Assembly (NCBI GenBank): GCA_000310025.1
Contig: FN649734.1
Coordinates: 3,805,616 to 3,869,615, forward strand
DNA from: Ectocarpus siliculosus
Lineage: Eukaryota > Sar > Phaeophyceae > Ectocarpales > Ectocarpaceae
DNA: 64,000 nucleotides
Reading direction: 5' to 3'
Position 1 is the first letter of the stretch. Every line of letters starts with the position of its first letter. Below, one piece after another: positions 25,900-38,043 of this stretch. Below the pieces are notes generated by a model. That model did no database searches. It saw only the letters and a list, made by a program, of their open reading frames with translations, and was not told the origin of the DNA. The position numbers were made by a program, and so were the translations under genes.

Positions 25900-26270
25900 G
25901 CCGTGGCGTATGATGATGTTGTTGTTGTTGTTGTTGTTGTTGTTTGGGTTGCTGTTGTGGCTGCTGCTGCTGCTGCTGCTTTTTTCGTTGCCGGTGTTGG
26001 TGATGTCGAGTGGAAGACCGTTGTGACCCGCATGTTGTCCTCAGGGAGAGATGGAACACGACAACAATATATGCTAATGTATGAGTTTGTGCCGAACTGA
26101 GGGTACTTCAGAGTGCCGCCCCGGTGCCCTCTGAAAGCGAAGCATCTGATCCTGAGGCCTTCCCGATCAGCACCGGTTGCGTGCAATATTTGAAAGAGTT
26201 TTTTGGTCTTCGCCAATGAGAACAGAGGAGTGCTATTTACTTCATTGAAACGTCTCAAACTCTTCACCGA

Positions 26271-29200
26271 ATGTTACCTAGCTACGCTATCTACAACGAT
26301 GCAAGTATTTGTAATACCGAGGGTTCATTCCCCCCGGACATTTACCCTTGGTCTTTTACCAGCTACGACAAGGACTGTGAAAAGGAGACCACCCACGTCA
26401 TGCACCCTTCGGAGCGAGCGTGCGCCGCGAGCCACTTGGACCTCTGGAGGCGGTGAGCAAGGAAGGAGGACACTGTGGCCTAGTCGAGATCAGCTCCATG
26501 AGTTCAAATGAGAGCGTTTGCAGGTTTTACCTACGTAGCGGACGAGCAAAACATTTCTTTGCGACTGCTTCGCGCTGCACTGTGTTTTGTTTGGGTTCAA
26601 GCACGGTTCCCGGTGCCCGGTGCCTTTACCTTCTGTTCTGGTTCTGTTCTACCTCCTGCGGCAAGTGTTCTCTTTTCTCAAAGACCCCCCTCCCCCCCCG
26701 GCTACTACCGCCTTGTCCCGTCTACTAAATGGGTGCCTGTTCATTGCCTGCCCGACAAGCCATCGAGACTCAAAGCTGGCGCCCTTCATGCCGGAGGTGC
26801 ACCCTGACGCCGTTCTCATTCTCGAAGATGACGCCAAGCTCGAGCCCGGGTACGTCCGTCTATCCAGCCGCCACCTGATTGCTGTGTTCGAATGGTGGTT
26901 TGTTTGTTTGTTTGTTTCAGGCCGATACGACACGCGTGGTAGATTATTTTGAGCGAAACGGGATCGGATTGAAATTCTTCGGCAGGACACAATACAACGG
27001 CAGACAAACAACCCGTTCGAGACACTACCACAGTCCAAGGGGGGTGAACGGAAAAATGGTCATGCTTAGAAGTATTGGTTTGTTGTCTTTGGTGGCGACG
27101 GAGTGAGGCAGGGAAATAGCAGCGCTGAAAAAAACACACCACACTCAGAGCACATGCTTGCGTCATCTGGGCGGCGGCCTCTCCACGCTTCCATTAGTGG
27201 TATGCCCGGTCAGCTGGCTGTCTCCGCTTGGCTCTGCTGTGGTTTCTTTGAGCGGTGTAATGAACGTCGACCGCGGGTCGTCAATCTGGTATTCCTGCCG
27301 ATTATCGTTTCGGCGGTGCGGCGGCTGGATTTGATTTTCGTCCATGTAGTAGTGCGTGCCTCGGGGTGCGGCTCATGGTTGACTATCTTGGGCTCGTCAC
27401 CTTCACTCATCACCTTCATTGTCTACAACATCGGGGACGCGAAGAGGGAGATATTGCATCCTTTTTCCCATCCATGTTTTTGCCCTCACTTTGAATAACG
27501 GCGTCTCGACCCGCCCTTCTCCCCTACCCCACACCCCATCCCCCCGGCCACATTTTAGGTTCTTGGAGGCTGCCAAGGCTACAATGCTACAGGCTGCAGC
27601 CATGGACACAGTGCGAAAGGTCGGTAAAACAAGAAAGGCCCGCATCCTTCTCCAAATATGAACAGGCCTTTTTGTATTGTTTTCAGTGTTGACCGCGTGG
27701 CGTGGGGCGTTTTGCGTTTGGAGAAACGTTCTTCGCCCGGAATTTCCGTGAGGACATCGACGTCGGCTCAGGCCTTTGCGTTGCGCTCATTCTTGTGTCG
27801 TAAAAAAAAAAACAATTCCCGACACCAAGCGTGTATCTTAATGTCGCAGGCTCATGCAGAAATTTGGCCAGATGTTTCTTGTCCCGCTGATAACAGACAC
27901 CACGCATCAGGAACTCGGCACACCCACGCGCCAATCTAGCAAAACAGGCCGAGTAGACCGTGAAGACCTACCACGATGCAATCAGACCGATCGTGCGCTC
28001 TTCGTGTTTCTCCGAATGCGCTTCGAATGTATCTATGGCCGCCCGGTGTGTTACTCCGAATGCTCTTTTCGGATGTACCTTGTTTTATGGTGTGCGTCTC
28101 CTTGAGAGCGAGGCTTGCAGCTGGGGTGATGATAAACGAGGAACGTCTGTGAACCCCAAACCACATCCCTGGCTCGTTTTGACGGGAAACCTTCCCGTCT
28201 CTGCGTGCCAATAACGCATGCGTAACTTCTGTCTACAACCAATGCCGGGCGTGCGTGTCTCCGGTTCGTCACCGGGAGAGCAGAAGAAGTCGATCGGACT
28301 CTCCAAGGAGTGGGACATCATCTACCTTGGCCACATGTGAGAATATCGCCCCCGCCTATCTCTCCCAGAATCCTTCCGAACCAGAAGCCGAGTGGAACAC
28401 GCAAAGACACGGCAACCATGTTTTTTTCGTATTCAAACCACCATCGCAAAGGGAAAAAATGCATCGCGTGTTGTGTGCTCTGCTGTGCAACATCGTGTTT
28501 GGCATCACCTTTCCCTCGCCTCTTCGTCGGTGCCATGCCCGATGATTCTATTCCAACGGTACTTCATCGACAAGCTCTATGTTCTCCTTTTCCGCGTTTG
28601 TTTTTTTATCGCTCTTGGGCGACATTCTCACTACGCAAAATCTTTGTTGCCCGCGCTGCTTCCCCACGCCCACCCCCACGCGCTTGATGCCCCCTCCGTC
28701 TTTCGTACACGCCTCCAGTCTCCCCGTTCCCATCATGGACGGCATAGCCAGGGCCTCAAAAACCAAGAAAAACGCGGCCAACGGCAACGGCGGGGTGGAA
28801 GAAGGAGGAGCGGCTACAGACACCGCAACAACGACGGCCGGGGCGCCAGCAGGGGACACCGCCGCCGCTGATGCTGGTGCTGGTGCTGCAGCGGCGGCCA
28901 CCGCTCTGGGGCTCGTGGTCGCCCCCGTGACCTTCGCCTGGGGCCTGCACGCCTACCTCCTCACCCGACCGGCGGCAACTCGCCTGTCCAACAGCCTCCC
29001 GGTGTCCGCCCCCGCCGACATCTTCGTCGCGAGCATGCTGACGAGCACCGACAGCGGCAGGCCGGTGCTGGCCGGCCGGGCCGTGCTGCCGGCCCTTGCG
29101 ACGACGGCGGGTGGCGGGGGCGCCGGAGAAGCGGCGCTAGCGGCGGCGCTTGGCGGGGGGGGCGGCGCCGCCGACGACGAGAGCGTCGGAGACGTTGTGT

Positions 29201-29322
29201 CCACCGGGACGCGCAGGGCGGGAGCGGCCAACGGCGTTCGGCTGCCGCCGGGGATGGGACCGGGGGCAGCGAGCCGGGGCCGTAGGGGCGGTGGCGGTGG
29301 CGGCGGCGGGGGCGCGCCGTGA
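26271..29322 (+). CDS. Glycosyltransferase family 25-like protein, five exons, N-terminus not found
   Basis: Exons: 26271-26452, 26760-26849, 27559-27619, 28284-28336, 28719-29322, in phase throughout, about 329 residues from the ATG used. GT25 enzymes transfer a sugar from a nucleotide sugar, for example in procollagen galactosylation or lipooligosaccharide synthesis. Family-like blocks in order: HPSERACAASHLDLWRR, then DAVLILEDDAKLEPG with the EDD acidic motif, then LSKEWDIIYLGH, then APVTFAWGLHAYLLTRPAAT. An Ala/Gly/Thr-rich insert encoded at about 28755-28900 separates the last two blocks, and the protein ends in a long Gly/Arg tail. The usual N-terminal strand with an N-L-x-R motif was not found upstream, so the true start may be an unseen exon or the gene may be truncated. 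Substrate unknown. Family assignment is fairly sure, the start is not. Confidence 0.68.
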
Positions 29323-31852
29323 GGACAGCGGTTTTGATGGGGGGCGAAAGGGCGTCGAGGATAGGACAGCTGAAGAGCGCTGTTGTCGTGGAACGGGTAT
29401 CGAGGGGCGCGAAGTGAAGGGGTGTGTGGGCAAGAGAAGTTGTAGTGTAGAGTGAATTAATGGTATTGAACGCGTGTTTCGGTCGTCGAGCGCAGACTTG
29501 GCTCGCTCGTGAAGATATTTTTGTGACCACCCAGCGTTGAATGGCGGGAGGGACCACGGTGAGACCGTCTATCCTTTTACCCTCGTGATAAATATCTTCT
29601 TCTTGACCTTTCTTGGTCACAATGCTAACCCCAAGTACAGGTGCGAAGGAGAGCTCGAACGCGCAAGTAGTCTACACGCTCTCGAAAATATAGTCCCCAG
29701 TCAAACGAAAAGAAAAAACACGGAGAAGGAAAAGAAAAGACAAACCTGAGCCCTTCGGCTGCTCCACTATCACGCAAGCTGAGTCCCAGCCTGGTGGTAT
29801 AAGGGTGTAACGCTACCGCAACACCCCAGGGTGCCTGGTTTCTCCATAGTCTTGCCTCAGATATCTGGGCGTTGTCATCAAGCACCTCGCAAATCATCAG
29901 TGATGCGCTCTATCATTCTTCCCCCCCTCTCCCATCCTTTGGGCAATGGCCTATCCTTTGGGGTCCACCGAGAAGGTATCAAGCTGATCTCCGGAGTTCC
30001 AAGACGCACGACACGTGCTGCACGTCGTTCATCAACCTTTGGCCGCATCGACAATTTGAGACTTTTGACACAACTACAAGCGAATGCAGATGCTCACACC
30101 GATCCAAAAGGGGGTTCTGCAGCAGGGTCAAATCGCGGGAAGTTGGGAGGCGACACCAAAGTTGCCGTGGTAGGTATAGGTTTGCATCCTAGGGCGTCAT
30201 GTCGGCAAATTCGAAGCCTCCACGGCTCACTACAGCCGAAAATTGTTAAATCCCCAGGGGTGTTATTCAAGGAAGTAGGCCTCCTCCATATGCTCTCCTG
30301 ACTGCCTATTCGTTTGTGTGCCTTCGTCGTAGGCCCCTGGATGATTGATTTTGGACGCTTTTGGTCGTTGAGGAGAGCCAGGTTTGTTGGGGCAAAGAAA
30401 CGAGAATCCAAACGAACCGTCTTGTTGGGCCTGTTTACCCACAGGGGAGATATCGCTCTATGCTGCCCGGGGAACAGTAGAAGTACAAGTTGGTCGTCAT
30501 GCAACACTGCGAATTTCATTGCTAGAAAAATGGACCCGCATGCGGAAGATCACAACCATTCGGTTTCGGGTAAAGCATGAGGGACTCACCAGAGACATTG
30601 GCGATTCTCATCAAAGGCTGCGGAGAACGGTTGACTCAAGACCTTCATTATTCACGAGTGAGTGAGCATGCACGCTTGCCCAACATGCACGGCAGAAGAG
30701 GAATCGACACATACCAACAATGAGACACGAAATTCACCAAGATGTCCATAGATTCGCATCTATTTAGTGCCGAGCAAACCTAGCAGCCCCCCTACTCGGT
30801 AACTGTAAATACAACCTTGATTCTTCACATTGTATCGCGCAATGTGGCCGTAATAATCTCACATCCCCAAGTGCAGAGCATTCATCGTTGCAATCCGAAA
30901 CAAATCTCCCAAGATGACGGTGTCCTCCGAAATCAATCGTTGATTTCCCAATAGTACTCCCAGCCTCTGCTCTACTGACGAATAAGAAAACCAGACGCCC
31001 GGATACATCGGGAAACGTGTTCATCATCAGAAGTTACGGCTCTACCATATGCAGGAAAATATATCCACCAACGCAACCACATAACAATCAGCAAAATGTC
31101 AGCTCCGCAAGAAAAACGCAATAGTTGCGAATGCCACAAAATATATAGTATCAATCTGAACCCAAAAGACAAAAATCTGATTACAGTCCCCCCTCCCACC
31201 GTCAGCGGTGCCCTGCAACAAGAAAAACACGTGAAAATGATTTTTGTGCTACGACGAAGACGACAATGGCATTACACCCCCCCACCATGATTCTTGGTAG
31301 CAGCACGGTAAATAGCGCTGCACGAAAGACAAAGTCGAGAATCACAAGGCAATAGGAAGTTCTACACGTATAGCGTCCCTTCCGGCCGAAAACACAACAA
31401 GAGCGGTATCTCTTGTACATTGAGAACACGAAACAGAAAAAATACCAGGCACAACGATAGCGCCCCCCTTCAGCCAACAGGCGCCACCAATACCACCAAA
31501 ATCAGCAACAATAACTGCAAGGCAGCCAGAGACGCAGATGATATAGCAGCACTAAAGAAACCCAAACGCACCGTCGGAGCATTCAAAGGTCAACGGATGT
31601 TCACGATGACATCTCGGTGAACGAAAAGTAAAAGGTCCCGAGGGGTGGAAGGTTTGTCAGGATAAGCGCGTGCTGCAGGGTCGTGGGCATATGCACAATC
31701 TTAAGCGGGCCCCAGGAAACAAATGTTCAAGCACTCGGATTGCTACCGATATGCACTCGGATTGCTACCGATATCTCACAGTGCCACGCTGACTGAGTAG
31801 TCTAGTGGACCTTTCGAGCACAACCCACCCCGCCGTTCCTCGCGTTGTGGTG
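29323..31852. other. Intergenic stretch between convergent genes
   Basis: It lies between the stop of the glycosyltransferase gene and the stop of the minus-strand ankyrin gene, so it must hold both 3' ends. Frames up to about 150 codons exist on both strands around 29,830-30,520, but they overlap one another and have no recognisable motif, so I do not call them genes. Confidence 0.5.
31731..31774. repeat. Perfect tandem duplication of 22 bp
   Basis: The unit gcactcggattgctaccgat plus at occurs twice in direct succession, about 80 bp downstream of the ankyrin gene stop. Confidence 0.9.
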
Positions 31853-34800
31853 TTATAAAAACCGCACGATGTGTCGAAACAGTGCTTCGTTCTGCAGGTC
31901 GACCAGACGGGGCAGCACAGCATCAGTAGTGGCCTCGTTTTCCGCCTGCACACCCTGGGCACGCAGCATCACCAGCGTACCCCGCCGGCGCCAGGCCCTG
32001 TCTGCCGGAGCGTTCGCCAATAGCTGTTGCAGCCATCCGTTATGCCCTTCGCTGCTTGCCATGATGTCCGCAGGGGTATGGCGATCTTCGTCGGTAGCCG
32101 TCTCGTCCGCACCCGATCTAAGAAGAATGTCGCTGCACGCAGCTGCCGAGCACACCTGGGGATTCATGCACAATATGTGAAGGGGGCTGTGCCCGTGTTC
32201 GTCTTGTGCGTTTGCGTTGGCTCGTCCCTTCTGTAGAAGTACGAGCATGCCGGGGTAATTACCCTGGTAGGCGGCTTCGTGAAGAGGCGTCATTCCCTTC
32301 ATGCAGTGTCCTCCATCAGAATAGTAGCTGATCATGCGCGAAGTTCGCGCTTCGACATCGGCCCCGACCTCAATGAGTGCGTCGACAACGTCCGATCTGC
32401 CATCTCTGACAGCCCAATGAAGAGCACTGTAGCCAATGTTGTCCACGGAAGTCACGTCCGCGCCCATGCCAACTAGAGCGCTCGTCATGGCCGCATTCCG
32501 ACGCGCTAGATATAGCGGCGAGAATCTCACAGTTGGGTCGCCCGTCGTGAACAGAACGTTGGGACCAGCACCGGCCTTCAAAAGAGCCTTCGCAACGCCC
32601 ACGTGTTCCATCTTGACCGCGATGTGGAGAGGTCGTTGTTCATGTTTGTTGGTCGCGGAAACAAACGCCCCCCTTCGCAAAAGTCGACAGGTGAACGAAG
32701 GGTCGCCATGAGCGGCGGCATGATGAAGGGGCGTATTGCCGCGGCGGTCCTTAGCTCTGACACCGGCTCCAGCGATCACCATGTCTTCCGCGAGCCGCAG
32801 GCACCCGCTTTTGATGGCGTGGTGTAGGGCAGTGGACCCGTCGGCATCGACCAAATCAACTTTGGCACCTGCGAACATCAGCACACGCCCCGCATCGGCG
32901 TGCCCACCAGCGGCTGCATAGTGGAGCGCAGTCCTGCCCTCGTGTCCAGAGACCGCGTCCACTTCCCCCACACCTTCAATGTCGAGGACCGTGCGAATCA
33001 CCTGTTCGTGCGTGCATGAGCGAATTAGGATACAGTATACCAACGGGACCGCATAATGTGGCGTCGCAGACAGAAACTGATGGTACCCTGCGTTGGGGTT
33101 ATTAAGGCTACGGTCGTGCCGTTCTCTAGGTTTGCGAAACGTGTAGAAAGACGCATGAGAGAAAATCAAGCACCACCGTTGTTGTACTTCCTTGAGAACA
33201 GAGTAGAGTTGCTCGCAAACTACATGCAGGTTGTGTTTCGCTACGCACAAGTTGCACATTGACTGCGTTGTTTGTCGCAAGAGGGGCGCTAGGTTTTCGA
33301 GGTTTGTTCGAGGTACAAAGTGTGCAGCCGTATGTTGTTTGAACCATCTCCTTAGGATAGTTTCATGCTGTATTGCTTAGAATGCTACCGCTGTACCAGG
33401 AACAGCGATATTAGGCTACAGTGCTGACCCGCTCGAAAGAAACCCGCTCGTAAGGAATCGAGGCTCAGCACTTCGAAAAAATAAGAAAAAACGCAAAGAA
33501 ATTGATCTCATTTGACATATAGAGTGATAAGAAACGAACTAAAAAGAAAGGCACAATTTCGGCTTCCTAGACACAAGAAACAGAGGAATCAAGGCTGGCG
33601 GCAGGAAAAAACGGCCTCGACGCGCATCCAACGGGCGGGGGGCCTATTTCGCCGCAAGTAGGGTATGGATCTCCTTGAGACTGTGAAGACGGAACCCCCT
33701 GGAAGCGCCGCTACCGTTTCGCCAAAACTCAAACGTACAAGGAAGGCAATGCTGCTCTCAGACGCATTCATCGGCAACCTCGAGAGGTTGTCGAGCTTTG
33801 TTGATGCCGGCTACATCAAAGAGAGCAGGCACGACGATTCCATCAAGAAGCACGTGACGGCTAACAAGTCCATCGACGACACGTTCTGGTCGCATGTGGA
33901 GCGCATGGCTAACTTGCTGTCCAGCGGCACGTTTACGGCGACAGACAACACAGAGCAGCTAGATGCAAAAGTTGCACACGTTGTGCGAGACGGAGCACCA
34001 CAGTCAGCAGCGGCGCGCGGAGCAACAGGGGTTGGTGGGTGGAAGATGAAGGAGGCTCGTAGGCCCGCACAGAAAAAGTTGAAGCGCACGTCCAAGGAAA
34101 CGAAGGCCGCGGCGAAGACGAAGCACGGGAACATCGTCAACTGCTGGGCCGCACCAACAAACAACCCGGTGAGTTGGAGAGTCCATTTGCTTCCTAAGTC
34201 CATGATCAGTCCATGATCGTGGATGAAACGCGTTTGTGCATCACCTGTTACGTCTCTCTCGCCCGCATTTTTTGCCGGCAGGAAAAAGCAACACGTCATC
34301 TTTGCGGAGAGGGATTATCTTTGGTTCACCATCGAGTTTGCGGACGCGGTTTCGGATACCGGCACTGCCATTGATTTTTTCACTTTTGCTTTTTGGCTTT
34401 CTGTTTTCTGCAACACTTAGTTCGAAGCGCTACATGTAGTACAAATCCATGAGCTTCCCTCGCGTGAAGAGTTTTTTAGTCACCCCCGGGAGTGCATGTA
34501 ACGACCCCCCTAAAGAAAGCTCGTACTGCACCCTGTATATAGAATAGGGAGAGAGAGCTGGTGGCGAGAGAGAGAGAATGGAGTAGGTAGACTTCGCCCA
34601 ATGGGTTCAAAAAACTTGACGGTTACATTACAACAGCAACATGATCTTCTTTCTGCCTCCCCGCTATCCCGAATCGCACCACAGCAACAGTGTCCGGTTG
34701 GTAACGCCCGGTCTTGATCGTTCCTCTATAGAACGCAAAGAAGTCCAAAAACACAAGCTACTCGTATTCAATTTCCCATCCTTACTGCTGGTGTCGAAAT

Positions 34801-37800
34801 GCGCCAACCATGTGCATTCCGCTGCTGGTTAAATGAAAAGTCTCGTCTGGCTGTTGTAAATTCATTGGAGGGACAGTTTCAAAACACGTTTTGTTGTGCT
34901 CTTGAATCCCCGTACCCCGGGCCTCGCTTTGCTGCCCTTTACTCGCAGATCAAGCGTACCCGCAATGCATCGGGGAGGAGGTCACCCGCGTCCACTATCC
35001 CATCGCACCACCTCCTCCCAAGTTGAAGTGCCCGTACTGCCCCAAGACCTTCGCCGCCGAACAAGGTCGGTCGCTACTCTGTAGCGCCGTGCACCCAGCT
35101 CCTCTTCGGCACCTTGGAAAAGGGCTCTGGCGCGCTCTCGCGACTGGTGGGACCATCACGACTCCACCTTGGCAAGGGTTTTCGGGCATGTGCTCCAAAG
35201 TCAGGTTTCCCACTCCCTGGGAGGCGGGCAGATCTCTACGGGGGGCCAGAAAATGTACCACATGCAAGGGAGCTGTTCGTTCCAGCTACATCAGACCCAA
35301 GGCGATGCTACATCAGACGTGCCAGATGATGACCTTTCGCCGGACGAAGAACACGCCGAGGGGAAGAAAAGACGAGGAGCTGAAAGGAGTACGCAGTACA
35401 GCAACAGGAGGAAGGCTGCGGTGGTCGCGGAGCTGCGAGAGCTGGAGGCCGATCACGCCGAAAAGATCTGGCTTGTTCACGGCGTGTCGTCTCAGAAGTT
35501 CCTGGTAAGGAAGACCGGCATTCCCACACCCAACACCTGCAAGTGGAACGGTGAAGCAGAGAAGCTGATCGCAGCCTCGGCAAATGACTTGAGGAGAGAC
35601 CTTTTCAAGACTGGAAGGGAGAGGAGGTGGTTCGGAGACAGAGAGAAGAAGCTGTACTCGCTGCTGCTAGAACGGCGCAAGAGGAAGCTCAGAGTGTCGA
35701 CAGCCTGGATTCGATTCTCCGCGAGGAAGCTCGTGGTGGAAATGTGTCCGGACGACCCGCGTGCAAAACACTTTGCAGCGTCGGACCGGTGGTGCAGGAA
35801 GTTCACGAAGCGCCACCGTCTTTCGAAACGAAGGCGCACCAACATGAAGAACAAGTCGGTGGTCCGCAGATGAAGAAATGCCACAGAAAGCTGCGCCGGC
35901 TGCTGCAGGAACCAGCCGTTCGCCGGGCCGCTGCTGGGGGCACCGCCGAGAGCAACAGCGATGAGGTCGATGAACTCCAACCGGTCGATGAGGCCATGGA
36001 CGCCTCTTCAAAGTCGAAGTCGGCAAGGAGCTAGATGAATATCTTGGGCACGAAGAAATCCTGCTCCTGTCGGAGACCAACAAGCTTTCAGCTGGCGCAC
36101 GGCGTATTCTTTTCACGCGATTCATTGCAACGGCGGTTGCGCGAATGGACGCTCGGCCTGGGTACCGCCATCGCCTTTTTGAGAAGACTGGATCGGAGAT
36201 GACGGCATACGGATCGTTGGACGACCGCATCACTCCGGAGGGCGTAGTGGGGGCGTACAACTTCATGGTCGGGGACACGAGCGGTGACGAGGAGATGCCC
36301 GACCGCGATGATCAGGTCGGCGACAACGATGGGGGGCTGGGCGGTGGAGAATCAAGCTGCGACAGCGACTCAAGCGCAGACGATGATGGCAAGTTTTCGA
36401 GTCTAGGTCCGTGTTGTGTTTCGACTTTGCCTCTCGTTTTGCATGCACGTGGGGGTGTGTGTGGATTTATTCAGAGCGCCTGTCTTATGCCTCCCTTTCT
36501 CGGACCAAGTGTGATAGGTGGTGACCCCGGCGATGTTCAACACCCCCTTTTCACAGCTGGACAGTGAAGATGACGTCGACGACGACGATGACATCATCGC
36601 GATGGAGCCTGCGGCCGGATTCCGTCTTCAAGAGTCCCCTCCAGCAAAGCTGGATCGCGCATTGATGAAGCGTTGCGTGTTCTTGAGGCGTGGTATGGGG
36701 CGGTTCTTGGGACAGATCAGCCGGGCAGCGCCCGCGCAGACTAGCCACACGTACGGCCACCGCGTGGTGTTGGCATACGATCAAGGCACCATCAGCGTGA
36801 AGATGTAGACAAGGCGAACGCAGCCGTAGGAGCATGGGCGTTGATCGAGCCGATCGACGATTCGAATGAGCCGGCGGAGGGGTGTGAGGGTGAACAGACA
36901 CGCCGGCAGGGCAGTAGGGCGCGAACCCCCAACGTTCTCAACAGTGACCAACGGAGATAAAGCTTGTCGATTTGTGACCACTTCACCAATCGATTTCAAA
37001 GGGCGTTCGGGATATATCTTGTCCGCACGTACATGTGGAACATGATATTGTGCTTGTAGGTTCCTTTCAGTTCATAGTCCCGGGTGACATGCAAGTATGT
37101 ACCTCGCGGGTAGTGCAAAGCGTCGTGGCTGGCAAAGGAAATTGCACTGATAAGAAATTGTGCAATATGCATGGTGAAAAAATGAGAAATTGTTATTTTC
37201 TCATCGGGAAAAAATAAGAAATAATTGCCGACGAAATTCAGCCCCCTGCGGCTGCGGGCTGCGGCAATAAAAGACTTGAGCCTCAGCTGAAATAGGTGTG
37301 TCTTACCAGCGGGCCGGCACTGTATGCCGTTGTTGGAAGGTTAGAATCTTGGAATTCATGCAGGAAGGATATGGTAGCGCGCCACCCACGATTGTAGAAG
37401 CAGACTTTGTGGATTCTGGCACGTCTGGTACAACCTGGCTTGATCTTGCTCTACAGAACCGTGACAGTGGTGAGTATTTCACGTTGGTTATTGTTCGTTT
37501 GGTTTTTGGTCACATCCGGCGTGTGCATGCCCACTGCAGTACTGTACCTGGTAGTGGTTAGTTACTTGCGTAGAGAACAGGGTGTTCGTGCATGATATGA
37601 GCAGTAGCTAATGAGCTAATAAGCAGTTTATAGTATCAACGGGACCGTACAAGAACGCGCCCGTGTGTTTTTTGGACGCATGTCATTGGTGCTTGAGCGA
37701 CAGTGCGGAGACGCACACGGAGTGACAGAACGCCAGCAATCTACAAAAGTATCATACACTACAAGCATCTCCAACACACAAGGGTATATATTACCTCGGC

Positions 37801-38043
37801 GTTTCCTGACTCCGCAGCCGCGTGGAGTAGAGTGCGGTCGTCGCAACCCTTCCAGCCCGGACCGCCGTTCGCCGCGGCTTTCAGCAGGGTCCACGCAAGG
37901 TCCTTGTCGCCCTCAGCAACAGCGTGCTCCAGGGGGGCTTCAATCCATTCCGTCCACTGCCGTGAGGTCGCTTTCTCCGACATCAGTTGGAACAGCCTCA
38001 TCGCCAAACCACTCAAGACTGTGCGGTCCTCTCCGGTTGCCAT
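31853..38043 (-). CDS. Ankyrin-repeat protein split by a 4.8-kb transposon-bearing intron
   Basis: Exon 1 is 38043-37795 and exon 2 is 33001-31853. The 4,793-bp intron is phase 0 (donor GAG/GTAATA, acceptor cgaacag/GTG), giving about 465 residues. The start ATG gives MATGEDRTVLSGLAMRLFQL, followed by a capping region. About nine ankyrin repeats are then visible from TLLHAAAESGNAE (junction) through GRTALHYAAAGGHADAGRVL, STALHHAIKSG, NTPLHHAAAHGD, RPLHIAVKMEH, YSALHWAVRDG, MTPLHEAAYQGN and HSPLHILCMN. The junction reconstitutes a repeat (ESGNAE plus VIRTVLDIEG), which strongly supports the long intron. One repeat carries an insertion (TSRMISYYSDGGHC). Ankyrin repeats bind proteins; no enzymatic domain, signal peptide or membrane segment is seen. 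Function inferred only as protein-protein interaction. A neighbouring transposon lies antisense within the intron. Confidence 0.82.
33665..34216 (+). CDS. Unknown basic protein or 5' exon, inside the ankyrin-gene intron
   Basis: An open frame of 183 codons begins MDLLETVKTEPPGSAATVSP and becomes Lys/Ala-rich (KKLKRTSKETKAAAKTKHG). A GTGAGT donor follows NNP at 34168/34169, so the coding part may be 33665-34168 and the rest intron. It lies about 0.75 kb upstream of, and on the same strand as, the zinc-finger/transposase relic, so it is probably the first exon of that element. The frame does not join cleanly to the next block. No family is recognised. Confidence 0.4.
   Translation: MDLLETVKTEPPGSAATVSPKLKRTRKAMLLSDAFIGNLERLSSFVDAGYIKESRHDDSIKKHVTANKSIDDTFWSHVERMANLLSSGTFTATDNTEQLDAKVAHVVRDGAPQSAAARGATGVGGWKMKEARRPAQKKLKRTSKETKAAAKTKHGNIVNCWAAPTNNPVSWRVHLLPKSMISP
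34930..36808 (+). pseudogene. Transposon protein relic: zinc finger plus CENP-B/Tc5-type DNA-binding domain
   Basis: About 34953-35070 encodes KLKCPYCPKTFAAEQGRS, the start of a C2H2-type finger. From about 35300 to 35873 a frame runs SNRRKAAVVAELRELEADHA, then RRWFGDREKKLYSLLLERR, then WCRKFTKRHRLSKRRRTN, which resembles the CENP-B/Tc5 helix-turn-helix of pogo-like transposases; it ends at a stop at 35871. A different frame continues to 36034, and another (MDARPGYRHRLFEKTGSEMT, then an acidic tail) covers 36145-36400. Positions 36518-36808 encode a further acidic segment followed by FLGQISRAAPAQTSHTYGHR. The changes of frame may be introns or decay. I did not find an intact DDE catalytic core. 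It lies antisense in the ankyrin intron and is likely immobile. Confidence 0.55.

Larger units (their letters stand above)
33340..37700. mobile_element. Transposon-derived block within the ankyrin-gene intron
   Basis: The block is delimited only by its content: plus-strand transposon frames between about 33,665 and 37,560, flanked by ordinary intron DNA. I could not identify terminal inverted repeats or a target-site duplication by eye, so both ends are approximate. Confidence 0.4.

Noticed and set aside
26879..27106. Possible exon after tttgtttcag at 26,921 (ADTTRVVDYFERNGIGLK)
   Set aside because: The acceptor is good, but joining it to the preceding GT25 exon gives an immediate stop. The exon at 27559-27619 fits in phase and by motif instead.
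29831..30519. Overlapping frames of 141-156 codons on both strands
   Set aside because: No domain, no splice context and no repeat of the pattern elsewhere. Lengths are within chance for this composition.
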